Positions 1-7,808 of a stretch of DNA of 64,000 nucleotides are shown here, in pieces (positions within the stretch are counted from its first letter, which is position 1; each line of letters starts with the position of its first letter). Source of the stretch: an uncultured Alistipes sp. (GTDB lineage Bacteria > Bacteroidota > Bacteroidia > Bacteroidales > Rikenellaceae). The stretch lies in the NCBI GenBank assembly GCA_900769445.1, contig CAAGGR010000129.1, positions 1 to 64,000 of the forward strand, written 5' to 3'. The notes beneath the pieces were generated by a model. The model was given only the letters and a program-made list of their open reading frames with translations. It was not told the DNA's origin and made no database searches. The position numbers were made by a program, and so were the translations under genes.

Positions 1-130
1 CAGAAGGGGTTAGATTTGGTGCCAAGTCGAAATTGGCACGGATGGGGGTGTACTTGGCGTACATCCCCATTCGGGACAATGAGCTTGGTGCCGAAGATGA
101 CCCCTTATCACAAGAAATTCACAAGAAATT
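1..130 (-). repeat. Nested palindromic element E1, cut by window start
   Basis: Member of the family described at E5 (24433-24570). The left arm starts inside the window edge; the inner hairpin has the tip GUAC-GCCAA-GUAC when read on the minus strand. The right end, CACAAGAAATT, occurs twice in a row (109-119 and 120-130). The second copy runs into the TAA stop of the Omp28-like gene (131-129). Confidence 0.8.
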
Positions 131-1517
131 ACTGTACATAGGCAAATGGTGTTGTCTGATCAATACCACAAACTGCAGTATTAACAACATCCCACTGGTT
201 GCTACCGTTACGAGCTGTTACCACTATAAGAACTTCGAGGTTGTTCATTTCCCATGATGAATCTACAGGAATCTCACAGTTATAGTTGTATGTCTCACCC
301 ATATAGAGCATACCTATAGACCTACCAGTAAAATCGGCTCTAGATACAGTCTCTGAGGTATTGCGTAGCGCATGGTTGTAGTAGTAATGATAGCTCTTGC
401 TACCACCCTCCTGATCAGGGCTATAAATGTTGTTTTCAAGGAGCCAGGCATTCACTTTGTACTCATTAGACACAGCGGCCTTAATCTGAGCAGAACAAAT
501 AACCTTTGAGCTACCCTTCTCTACACTTAATGCGATACCGACATCTGCACCAGTCTTCTTAACTACCTTTTCGAGAGCTGTAATAATATTCGTAGATATG
601 TACGAACTTGCTCGACTATAGAAGTTTACTGCTATTGATGGATAGCCGTTGATAAGACCATTGTTGCCCTGGAATTCATTTAGTGCTGTTGCAGCGTCAG
701 AGCACCCTGGGTCGCCATATGCATATTTACCAGCATGACACTGCACCTCATTGTAGTAGTTATGCCAATCACTGCTTGCCACTACTCGTAGGTGGTCCAT
801 TGCTTTTGGGCAGTTAGGGCAGCTCATACCTGTATGGTCTATAAGAAGCGCCTTATATAGGAAGGCCCCCTCTGTTGGCTCTGGCTCAGTGCCACCCTCA
901 CCGACGGTAACAACAACGGTGTTCGATGTCTTACCATTGCGCGTTGCAAAGAACCTAAGTGTTCCCTCCTTAGTAGCCTTATATCGTGCATTCTGAATCA
1001 CGTTATAGTCATTATCATAGATTGTTGACGAGGCTGTAACATCCTTACCCGACTTTTCCTTTACGGTGAATATCACTGTTCCGTTAACATCTATATTTGT
1101 TTTATTTGCCGAAAGCACAATATCTGATAGATCCTCCTCTACAGCTGCATTCTGAACAAAGACGATGCTACTCAACACCTTACCCTCTGCATCAAGCAAA
1201 TCGACATTTGCAGAACGAGACTTAGCTACGGTGTTTTGTGCAATTGTAAAGACCAATGTCTCCTGACGGATGCTACGAGTATCTGTGTGGCTAATCCACG
1301 ATTGAGCATCAGCAGGTATAGAGACGGTGTACTCAATGTTGGAAACAACAAGAATCTCAGCCTTACCTCCTGCAACAGGCACAACACAGTTACCATCTAC
1401 ATCTACGATGAAGATAGGATCCTCCTGTTGGATAGTGGTATTACCGTCATCTGTTGGAGAGGTACAACCCACCATTGCAAAGGCGGCGCAAAGAAGAAGT
1501 AAAAATAGTTTTTTCAT
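129..1517 (-). CDS. Omp28-like lipoprotein with BACON and Ig-like domains
   Basis: 462 aa. A lipoprotein signal ends in VGC (Cys about residue 18), so export and lipidation are expected. Residues ~30-125 look like a BACON domain ending in a V-x-Q strand. Residues ~130-210 form an Ig-like domain that is also found in the protease lipoprotein at 56826. The C-terminal ~250 residues resemble the Omp28-related family, with a CPNC motif near residue 234 in a thioredoxin-like context. Its biochemical role is unknown to me. The gene is divergent from the GH20 gene and ends directly in repeat E1. Confidence 0.8.
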   Translation of the reverse strand: MKKLFLLLLCAAFAMVGCTSPTDDGNTTIQQEDPIFIVDVDGNCVVPVAGGKAEILVVSNIEYTVSIPADAQSWISHTDTRSIRQETLVFTIAQNTVAKSRSANVDLLDAEGKVLSSIVFVQNAAVEEDLSDIVLSANKTNIDVNGTVIFTVKEKSGKDVTASSTIYDNDYNVIQNARYKATKEGTLRFFATRNGKTSNTVVVTVGEGGTEPEPTEGAFLYKALLIDHTGMSCPNCPKAMDHLRVVASSDWHNYYNEVQCHAGKYAYGDPGCSDAATALNEFQGNNGLINGYPSIAVNFYSRASSYISTNIITALEKVVKKTGADVGIALSVEKGSSKVICSAQIKAAVSNEYKVNAWLLENNIYSPDQEGGSKSYHYYYNHALRNTSETVSRADFTGRSIGMLYMGETYNYNCEIPVDSSWEMNNLEVLIVVTARNGSNQWDVVNTAVCGIDQTTPFAYVQ

Positions 1518-1621
1518 AATCGGTTATATTTTTAGTTTGCTTTCATCATACTCTAAGGAGAACTCCTATAAATAGAGAGCAGTCTCTGTGCAATCCCTAA
1601 ATGTTCCCCTTAGAATCATGG

Positions 1622-1653
1622 CAAAAGTATAAATTTTTGCTTAGAATTGCAAA
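1622..1653 (-). promoter_or_regulatory. Bacteroidetes-type promoter for the Omp28-like gene
   Basis: On the minus strand, TTTG (1653-1650), 20 bases, then TACTTTTG (1629-1622). This fits the TTTG / TAnnTTTG pattern of the Bacteroidetes primary sigma factor. It lies about 105 bases before the start codon. Confidence 0.6.
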
Positions 1654-1681
1654 TACCTCATACCTCAACCTCTGATTATTA

Positions 1682-1712
1682 TTTGATAATTCAATAATTA
1701 TCACTACCTTTG
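1682..1712 (+). promoter_or_regulatory. Bacteroidetes-type promoter for the GH20 gene
   Basis: TTTG at 1682-1685, 19 bases, then TACCTTTG at 1705-1712: an exact match to the consensus with ideal spacing. The ATG lies 57 bases downstream. Confidence 0.7.
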
Positions 1713-1768
1713 TATACTACTCCTGTGGAGTGTTAATACTATTGAAAACCTAAAACTCAAGTATCTAT

Positions 1769-3340
1769 ATGAAATCAATCAAGACCATCTTTACACTGGC
1801 TATAGCCATGATTTTCGCACTCTCGGCATCGGCGCGCGAGCTTAACATTGTACCACAGCCTACCTATATTAATATAGAGGAGGGGGATTATGTTGTAACC
1901 GCCAAGACCCGTGTTGTTGTGGATGTAGCACATCCAAATCCTGCATACCGCTTTGTGGAGGATGTAGCTCCCGTCATTGGCACAATGAAGATTACCAAGG
2001 GTGGCAAGGGTATTAAGCTATCTGTGGACAGCACCTTGCCAGCAGAGGGTTATACCCTAACCACCACTGCCGATGGTATCGCTATCGTGGGTGGCTCGGA
2101 GGCTGGTATGTACTATGGTCTGCAGACACTCCGCCAGATTATTGTTACCAACGATGGTCGTGTGCCATTTGGTGTTATTAGCGACGAGCCTACATTTGAG
2201 TATCGCGGTGCTCACCTCGACGTTGTGCGCCACTTCCTACCTGTTGCAGACGTAAAGCGCTATATCGATATCCTTGCAGCACATAAGCTCAACCGCCTAC
2301 ACTGGCATCTTACCGACGACCAAGGCTGGCGTATCGAGATTAAGGCATACCCAGAGCTAATCGAGAAGGGTGCTATGCGTAAGGAAACCCTTATCGGACA
2401 CGGTCTTGAGCCAAAGTGGTGGGATGGCAAGCCTTATGGCGGCTACTACACCCAGCAGGAGATTCGTGAGGTCGTGGAGTACGCAGCAAAGAGATATATC
2501 ACCATCATCCCAGAGATTGAGATGCCTGGACACGCACAGGCAGCCCTTCATGCCCTACCATGGCTTGGTTGCCAGGAGCAGGAGGTTGATGTATGGACTA
2601 TGTGGGGCGTAACACCTGAGGTGTTGTGCGCAGGTAAGGAGAGCACCTACACCTTCCTTGAGAATGTACTTAAGGAGGTTATCGCACTCTTCCCTTCGGA
2701 GTTGATACATATTGGTGGCGACGAGTGTCCAAAGGATCGCTGGAAGGAGTGCGAACATTGTCAGGCAATGATTAAGGCACAAGGTCTTGCAAATGAAGAG
2801 GAGCTTCAGGGCTCCCTTGTAACCCGCATTGAGAAGTATCTTAACAGCCACGGTCGTCGCATCATCGGTTGGGACGAGATATTGGAGGGTGGCGTAACAC
2901 CTACCGCTACAGTTATGGCATGGCGCGGTGCAAAGATTGGTGCTTATGCTGCGGAGCATGGCCACGAGGTTGTTATGACACCGTTACCTATCTGCTACTT
3001 CGACTTCTACCAGACAGAGAGTCGCGAGGGCGAGGGTCTACGTATCGGTGGTCATATCAATTTCGAGAAGGTATATAGCTGGGACCCTTTCGAGGGTATC
3101 TCAGAGGAGGCTCGCAAGAATATCATCGGTGTTCAGTGCAATGTATGGAGCGAGTATCTTAGCGATATCTCGATGTATGAGGGACAGCTTCTTCCACGTC
3201 TTGGAGCGTTGTCGGAGGTGCAGTGGGCTGTAGACCGTCGCAACGAGGATACTATCCGCCAGAAGATGGAGTCTATGCGCAAGCTATACGATGCCTACGG
3301 CTGGAACTACGCACCATACTACTTCGAGGGCAGAAAATAG
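1769..3340 (+). CDS. GH20 beta-N-acetylhexosaminidase, secreted
   Basis: 523 aa with a Sec signal peptide (cleavage after about A22, ...SASA). Residues ~25-145 are the GH20 non-catalytic alpha/beta domain. The rest is the catalytic barrel, with HWHLTDDQGWR and the catalytic Asp-Glu pair in GGDE (about residues 316-319). Family members release terminal GlcNAc/GalNAc from glycans, including host mucin glycans, in the periplasm or at the surface. No accessory C-terminal domain is present. The gene stands alone with its own promoter; the two nagB-type genes at 24.6-27.4 kb could use the released amino sugar after phosphorylation (inference). Confidence 0.92.
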   Translation: MKSIKTIFTLAIAMIFALSASARELNIVPQPTYINIEEGDYVVTAKTRVVVDVAHPNPAYRFVEDVAPVIGTMKITKGGKGIKLSVDSTLPAEGYTLTTTADGIAIVGGSEAGMYYGLQTLRQIIVTNDGRVPFGVISDEPTFEYRGAHLDVVRHFLPVADVKRYIDILAAHKLNRLHWHLTDDQGWRIEIKAYPELIEKGAMRKETLIGHGLEPKWWDGKPYGGYYTQQEIREVVEYAAKRYITIIPEIEMPGHAQAALHALPWLGCQEQEVDVWTMWGVTPEVLCAGKESTYTFLENVLKEVIALFPSELIHIGGDECPKDRWKECEHCQAMIKAQGLANEEELQGSLVTRIEKYLNSHGRRIIGWDEILEGGVTPTATVMAWRGAKIGAYAAEHGHEVVMTPLPICYFDFYQTESREGEGLRIGGHINFEKVYSWDPFEGISEEARKNIIGVQCNVWSEYLSDISMYEGQLLPRLGALSEVQWAVDRRNEDTIRQKMESMRKLYDAYGWNYAPYYFEGRK

Positions 3341-3573
3341 AGGAACTAATTAGTAATGTTAAAAGCCTTTGGCTTTTAAAGGGGGAAAGTGAGGTGCGCT
3401 TCGCACAGAGGTTGATAACTGCGTCTAATACCAAAGGGCAGAAAGAGGCAGAAAAGGGCTTAAAGGGTAATCTTAATACGAATATCCCCTTTGGTCCCCT
3501 TTAGGACCCTTTAGGCCCTTATCTAAAAAGGCACAGCCTTTTAACAACAAGCACTTTCCTAAGCGCAATACCC
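3341..3573. repeat. Convergent intergenic repeat mosaic (S1, mini-hairpin, large palindrome)
   Basis: No gene seen. Starts with TAATTAGTAA followed by GTTAAAAGCC/GGCTTTTA (S-type repeat, 3346-3380). Next comes the GGTGCGCTTCGCAC mini-hairpin (3395-3408), then purine-rich AAAGGGCAGAAAGAGGCAG facing pyrimidine-rich CCCCTTTGGTCCCC. GGC..GCCTTTTAAC near 3527-3544 mirrors the GTTAAAAG at the start, so the stretch can fold as a nested palindrome. Confidence 0.6.
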
Positions 3574-3702
3574 AATTTCTTGTCAGAAGGGGTCAGATGC
3601 AACGCTCGGCAAAAAAATGCGGATGGGCTGTACTTTGGCGTACTGCCCATTCGCATTTATTTTTGTTAGCGGCAGCAGATGTGCCCCTTATCACAAGAAA
3701 TT
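3574..3702 (-). repeat. Nested palindromic element E2
   Basis: 129 bp. Left arm AATTTCTTGTCAGAAGGGG, right arm CCCCTTATCACAAGAAATT. Inner stem GCGGATGGGC/GCCCATTCGC; minus-strand tip GUAC-GCCAAA-GUAC followed by a T7 run. Abuts the greA stop (TAA, 3705-3703). Confidence 0.9.
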
Positions 3703-4179
3703 TTAGATTGAGATATTTAAAATCTCAAGCTTCAGCGTTCCCGCTGGCACCTGCACCTCAACGATATCGCCCACCTTCTTACCGAGCAATGCCTTAGCGA
3801 TAGGTGTGCCGATAGCGAGCTTGCCCTCGCGAAGGTTTGCCTCGTTCTCAGATACGATAGTGTACTCAACCTCGCGCTTTACGTTGTGATTCATAAGCTT
3901 TACGCGGCTAAGAATCTGTACCTTAGAGGTGTCGATTTTTGTCTCGTCGATGATACGAGCCTTAGTAAGCGTATGCTCAAGATTTGCGATGCGCATCTCA
4001 AGGAGACCCTGAGCCTCGCGCGCAGCATCATACTCGGCATTCTCCGAGAGGTCGCCCTTATCGCGCGCCTCAGCGATAGCAGCCGCAGCAGCAGGGCGTT
4101 CCACCGATACGAGGTGGTGAAGCTCCTCCTTTAGTTTGTTCATTCCCTCAGCTGTGAGGTAGATAATTTCGTTACTCAT
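3703..4179 (-). CDS. greA: Transcription elongation factor GreA
   Basis: 158 aa, the usual GreA length. The N-terminal ~75 residues form the coiled coil, with acidic DKGDLSENAEYDAA at the tip. The C-terminal part is the FKBP-like domain, with GTPIAKALLGKKVGD. GreA binds RNA polymerase and stimulates cleavage of backtracked RNA. Single gene; a promoter is visible at 4287-4318 and repeat E2 sits at the 3' end. Confidence 0.95.
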   Translation of the reverse strand: MSNEIIYLTAEGMNKLKEELHHLVSVERPAAAAAIAEARDKGDLSENAEYDAAREAQGLLEMRIANLEHTLTKARIIDETKIDTSKVQILSRVKLMNHNVKREVEYTIVSENEANLREGKLAIGTPIAKALLGKKVGDIVEVQVPAGTLKLEILNISI

Positions 4180-4286
4180 AATATATATTTTAATTACTCT
4201 AATTCTCTGGTTATCTTAGCCAACAACACAAAAAAATAATGAATTCTAACCCATATAAAGTTAGAACCCGCATTAAAATCATAGCA

Positions 4287-4318
4287 CAAAGGTAGGCTAA
4301 ATTTTCTGAACAGGCAAA
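4287..4318 (-). promoter_or_regulatory. Promoter for greA
   Basis: Minus strand: TTTG (4318-4315), 20 bases, TACCTTTG (4294-4287). About 107 bases before the greA ATG. Confidence 0.65.
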
Positions 4319-4384
4319 TTTTTTTGGCATAAAGTGTGCCGTAGGATATCGACACTTCGAATAAGCAGATAATTTGTATTAAAA

Positions 4385-5431
4385 ATGAGAAACAGAGCCG
4401 ACAGCAAACATAGCGAGGAGCTACTAACCTCGCCACAGGATATATTCACAACGCTGATTAAGGAGCTACAACGCGCCAAAGAGAGTATCGACATGGAGTT
4501 TTACATCTTCCTTGGCGACAGAATCGGCAACACCATCGCCACAATCCTCAGTCGTAAGGCGCGACAGGGTCTGCGCGTACGCCTTGTAATCGATGGCTAC
4601 GGCTCTCGCAAGATGCCTCGCAAGCTTATGCAGTCGCTGATAGCCAACGGCATACAACTGCGTGTTATTCACGCCTTTAGCCACTGCCGTAACCACCGCA
4701 AGATGGTTATTATCGACCAACGCATCGCCCTTGTTGGAGGCATAAATATTGCGGATAGATATGTTGTTGGCAACGAGCTTGGCATATGGTACGATGCTGT
4801 ACTGCGCATCACGGGAGCGGGCATTGCAGAGCTTAGCCGACTCTTTGAGTACGACTTCGCGCCACGCACTAAGCAGTCGACTCTCTCCCCTACGACTTCG
4901 GCACATAGCCCCATGCTCTACTGGTCGGAGTCGGGCGGTGGTGGCGCTATGTTGCGCCTGCTCTACGATGTTATCGACGGTGCGGAGCGCGAGATAATCC
5001 TCACCACCCCCTACTTTATGCCACCACGAGGTGTGCTTCAACGACTTCGTGAGGCTGTGGAGCGCGGTGTGCGCATCCGCATTATCCTGCCTCGTCGCTG
5101 CGATATATGGCTTATCGACGATGTTATGCGCCACAGCATCCTCGAGGCACAAGCTATTGGTATCGAGATTCTCATCCTCGATAACGCCTTCATCCACGCT
5201 AAGTTAGCCCTTGTTGACTCGTGCCGTGTTGTGGTGGGCAGTGCCAACCTTGATGCCCACAGCTTGGGTGTCAACCGCGAGCTTATGCTCTCGAGTTTCA
5301 ACCGTACGACATGTGCCTCGGCGAAGCAATTTTTGCTACAGCTGCAAAGTATGACAACACCTGCGCGCAACCACGAAATAAAATGTCGCCTTCCGCGTTT
5401 TATTACCAGAGCGATAAAGCCACTAATGTAG
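4385..5431 (+). CDS. Cardiolipin synthase-like phospholipase D protein
   Basis: 348 aa with two HxK(x)4D phospholipase D motifs: HRKMVIID near residue 105, followed by GGINIADRY, and HAKLALVD near residue 280, followed by GSANLDAHS. Bacterial members of this group join two phosphatidylglycerols, or PG and PE, to make cardiolipin at the inner membrane. The protein lacks the two N-terminal membrane helices of ClsA-type enzymes and is shorter (about 480 aa in ClsA), so it is closer in size to ClsB/ClsC-like enzymes. It follows greA divergently. Substrate preference cannot be read from the sequence. Confidence 0.8.
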   Translation: MRNRADSKHSEELLTSPQDIFTTLIKELQRAKESIDMEFYIFLGDRIGNTIATILSRKARQGLRVRLVIDGYGSRKMPRKLMQSLIANGIQLRVIHAFSHCRNHRKMVIIDQRIALVGGINIADRYVVGNELGIWYDAVLRITGAGIAELSRLFEYDFAPRTKQSTLSPTTSAHSPMLYWSESGGGGAMLRLLYDVIDGAEREIILTTPYFMPPRGVLQRLREAVERGVRIRIILPRRCDIWLIDDVMRHSILEAQAIGIEILILDNAFIHAKLALVDSCRVVVGSANLDAHSLGVNRELMLSSFNRTTCASAKQFLLQLQSMTTPARNHEIKCRLPRFITRAIKPLM

Positions 5432-5523
5432 CCCGATCGCCCTATTTTTATAGCAAAGATAGTCTCTCTGTAGAGGGTTTTGCGAGAGTAAACGAAAGAT
5501 TTAATAAAAAAATTAATAAATTT

Positions 5524-5541
5524 CTGTGAAATGTTTCACAG
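5524..5541. promoter_or_regulatory. Perfect palindromic operator-like site before pckA
   Basis: CTGTGAAA-TG-TTTCACAG, perfect 8-bp arms. It contains TGTGA-N6-TCACA, the half-site spacing bound by Crp/Fnr-family regulators in other bacteria. It covers the TTTC (5534-5537) at the -33 position of the pckA promoter, a location suited to repression. Which protein binds is not known. Confidence 0.55.
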
Positions 5542-5564
5542 AGTGAAAATTTGTTATAACTTTG
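5534..5564 (+). promoter_or_regulatory. Promoter for pckA
   Basis: TTTC (5534-5537), 19 bases, TAACTTTG (5557-5564). The leader to the ATG at 5699 is about 128 bases. Confidence 0.65.
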
Positions 5565-5698
5565 CACTGGTTTTTTGCGCTCCTATAAATAGTTCTCGGC
5601 ACTACACCAGAATATGCGTGGGTGGTTAACTGCGAGGAGTGGCAAGAGCTACAAATTTGAAGAATTATAAGAAGTTTATTTATAAAATTATTAAAACT

Positions 5699-7303
5699 AT
5701 GGCTACAATTGATTTGTCAAAGTATGGCATTACCGATGTTCAGGAGGTAGTGTATAACCCATCGTACGAGACTCTTTTCGAGGAGGAGACTAAGGCTGGT
5801 CTTACAGGTTTCGATAAGGGTGTTGTAACAGAGATGGGCGCAGTAAACGTGATGACAGGTGAGTACACTGGTCGTTCACCTAAGGATAAGTTCTTCGTGA
5901 TGGACGAGACCACTAAGGATACTATCTGGTGGACATCTGAGGAGTACAAGAACGACAACAAGCCTGTAACTAAGGAGTGCTGGGCAGAGTTGAAGAAGTT
6001 GGCAGCACAGGAGCTTTCAAACAAGAAGCTCTATGTTGTTGATACTTTCTGCGGTGCTAACGAGAACACACGTCTTAAGATTCGTTTCATCATGGAGGTA
6101 GCATGGCAGGCACACTTCGTTAAGAACATGTTCATCCGTCCTACTGAGGAGGAGCTTGCAAACTATGGCGAGCCTGATTTCGTGGTATTGAACGCTTCAA
6201 AGGCTAAAGTTGAGAACTACAAGGAGTTTGGTCTTAACTCAGAGACAGCTGTTGTGTTCAACCTTACAGAGAAGATGCAGGTTATCATCAACACTTGGTA
6301 TGGTGGTGAGATGAAGAAGGGTATGTTCTCATACATGAACTATCTTCTTCCATTGAAGGGCATCGCATCTATGCACTGCTCTGCAAATACTAACGAGAAG
6401 GGCGAGACAGCTATCTTCTTTGGTCTTTCAGGTACAGGTAAGACAACCCTTTCTACAGATCCTAAGCGTCAGCTTATCGGTGATGACGAGCATGGTTGGG
6501 ACGATGATGGTATCTTCAACTTCGAGGGTGGTTGCTACGCTAAGGTTATCAACCTTTCTAAGGAGAATGAGCCAGATATCTGGAACGCTATCCGTCGCGA
6601 TGCACTTTTGGAGAACGTTACTGTTGACGAGAATGGCAAGATCGACTTCGCAGATAAGTCTGTTACCGAGAACACTCGTGTATCATACCCTATCTACCAC
6701 ATCGACAACATTGTAACTCCAGTATCTAAGGCTCCAGCAGCTAACAAGGTAATCTTCCTTTCAGCTGATGCGTTTGGTGTATTGCCTCCAGTATCTATCC
6801 TTACTCCAGAGCAGACTAAGTACTACTTCCTTTCTGGTTTCACAGCTAAGTTGGCAGGTACAGAGCGCGGTATCACTGAGCCTACCCCTACATTCTCAGC
6901 ATGCTTCGGTGCAGCATTCTTGTCATTGCACCCAACAAAGTATGGTGAGGAGCTTGTAAAGCGTATGCAGGCATCAGGTGCTACAGCATACCTTGTAAAC
7001 ACTGGTTGGAACGGTACTGGCAAGCGTATCTCTATCAAGGATACACGTGGTATCATCGACGCTATCCTCGATGGCTCTATCGACAAGGCAGAGACTAAGC
7101 AGATTCCAATCTTCGACTTCAAGGTGCCAACAGCGTTGCCAGGCGTAGACCCTGCAATCCTTGACCCACGCGACACTTACGCTGACGCAGCAGAGTGGAA
7201 CAAGCGCGCTGAGGATTTGGCAGGTCGTTTCATCAAGAACTTCGCTAAGTTCACTACAAACGAGGAGGGTAAGTCATTGGTTGCAGCTGGTCCACAGCTA
7301 TAA
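5699..7303 (+). CDS. pckA: Phosphoenolpyruvate carboxykinase (ATP)
   Basis: 534 aa, the usual length. The P-loop-like kinase motif GLSGTGKTT lies near residues 241-249, followed by LIGDDEHGWDD (metal site); FSACFGAAFL and NTGWNGTG are also typical. The enzyme interconverts oxaloacetate + ATP and PEP + CO2 + ADP. In succinate-producing Bacteroidales it usually runs toward oxaloacetate and ATP. I start at MATIDLSKYG (5699), not at the in-frame ATG at 5639, because homologs begin there and the extra 20 residues are AT-rich and lysine-rich leader-like sequence. Codon use is biased, as in highly expressed genes. A palindromic site overlaps the promoter and an intrinsic terminator follows. Confidence 0.95.
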   Translation: MATIDLSKYGITDVQEVVYNPSYETLFEEETKAGLTGFDKGVVTEMGAVNVMTGEYTGRSPKDKFFVMDETTKDTIWWTSEEYKNDNKPVTKECWAELKKLAAQELSNKKLYVVDTFCGANENTRLKIRFIMEVAWQAHFVKNMFIRPTEEELANYGEPDFVVLNASKAKVENYKEFGLNSETAVVFNLTEKMQVIINTWYGGEMKKGMFSYMNYLLPLKGIASMHCSANTNEKGETAIFFGLSGTGKTTLSTDPKRQLIGDDEHGWDDDGIFNFEGGCYAKVINLSKENEPDIWNAIRRDALLENVTVDENGKIDFADKSVTENTRVSYPIYHIDNIVTPVSKAPAANKVIFLSADAFGVLPPVSILTPEQTKYYFLSGFTAKLAGTERGITEPTPTFSACFGAAFLSLHPTKYGEELVKRMQASGATAYLVNTGWNGTGKRISIKDTRGIIDAILDGSIDKAETKQIPIFDFKVPTALPGVDPAILDPRDTYADAAEWNKRAEDLAGRFIKNFAKFTTNEEGKSLVAAGPQL

Positions 7304-7338
7304 TTTGCGACGATAAGGCAGATATCTACTGCCGCTAA
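7301..7338 (+). repeat. Half of a nested palindromic element at the pckA stop
   Basis: From the TAA of pckA the sequence runs TAATTT.....GATAAGGCAGA.ATCTACT.CCGCTAAC. This matches the right half of elements such as E6a read away from the stop codon. Only the half next to the gene is present; an ordinary terminator follows. Confidence 0.6.
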
Positions 7339-7340
7339 CA

Positions 7341-7379
7341 AAAAAAGCCGTTCAGAGCAATCTGAACGGCCTTTTTTTT
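7341..7379 (+). terminator. Intrinsic terminator of pckA
   Basis: GCCGTTCAGA-GCAA-TCTGAACGGC (7347-7370) followed by T8. The upstream A7 run would let it work weakly in the other direction too. Confidence 0.9.
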
Positions 7380-7540
7380 GTAAGGTGCGCTTCGCACAGA
7401 TTAATTGTTTGGAGACAGCAGGGACAACAGAGACAGCAGAGACAGCAGAGAGAATTTTTGATACTCTGTTTCGTTGTCGTCTCTTCCGTCTCTCTCGTCT
7501 CTGTCGTCTTAAATAAAAAGCCTCAAGCCCCCACAACCCA
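7380..7540. repeat. Mini-hairpin plus GACAGCAG palindrome T1
   Basis: GGTGCGCTTCGCACAG (7384-7399) repeats the copy at 3395. From 7411 to 7510, GGAGACAGCAGGGACAACAG and further GACAGCAGA units face CTCTTCCGTCTCTCTCGTCT on the other side of a TACTCTGTTTCG centre, giving a long imperfect inverted repeat. No coding potential seen. Confidence 0.65.
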
Positions 7541-7669
7541 AATTTCTTGTTAGAAGAGGTCAGATGCAACGCTCGGCAAAAAAAATGCGGATGGGCTGTA
7601 CTTGGGCGTACTGCCCATTGGCGAGATAATTCGTTAGCGGAAGTAGATGACCTCTTATCACGAGAAATT
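7541..7669 (-). repeat. Nested palindromic element E3a
   Basis: 129 bp. Outer arms carry GAGGTCA/TGACCTC where E5 has GGGGTCA/TGACCCC, a compensatory change. Minus-strand tip GUAC-GCCCAA-GUAC, followed by a T8 run. Confidence 0.88.
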
Positions 7670-7808
7670 ATTTCTTGTCAGAAGGGCGCCGAGTGCTACA
7701 CTCGGCGAAAAAGACGACGATGGGTAGTACTTGACGTACGTCCCATTGTCGCCTTTTTTGTTAGGGGCCGCAATCGACCCCTTATCACAAGAAATTTACA
7801 AGAAATTA
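7670..7808 (-). repeat. Nested palindromic element E3b
   Basis: Tandem to E3a. Minus-strand tip GUAC-GUCAA-GUAC. The right end ACAAGAAATT is repeated once (7799-7807) and the second copy merges with the TAA stop (7808-7806) of the nuclease reading frame. Confidence 0.88.

Noticed and set aside
33..257. 74-aa plus-strand frame at the window start
   Set aside because: Runs through repeat E1 and the 3' end of the Omp28-like gene on the other strand; no support.
4466..5197. 243-aa open frame antisense to the PLD gene
   Set aside because: Shadow frame; the plus-strand gene has two intact HKD motifs and normal codon use.
5639..5698. Upstream ATG start for pckA
   Set aside because: Adds 20 lysine-rich residues absent from the family; ATG 5699 gives the standard N terminus.
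7411..7440. Simple tandem repeat (VNTR) of GACAGCAGA
   Set aside because: Units are irregular and matched by a complementary arm, so an inverted repeat describes them better.
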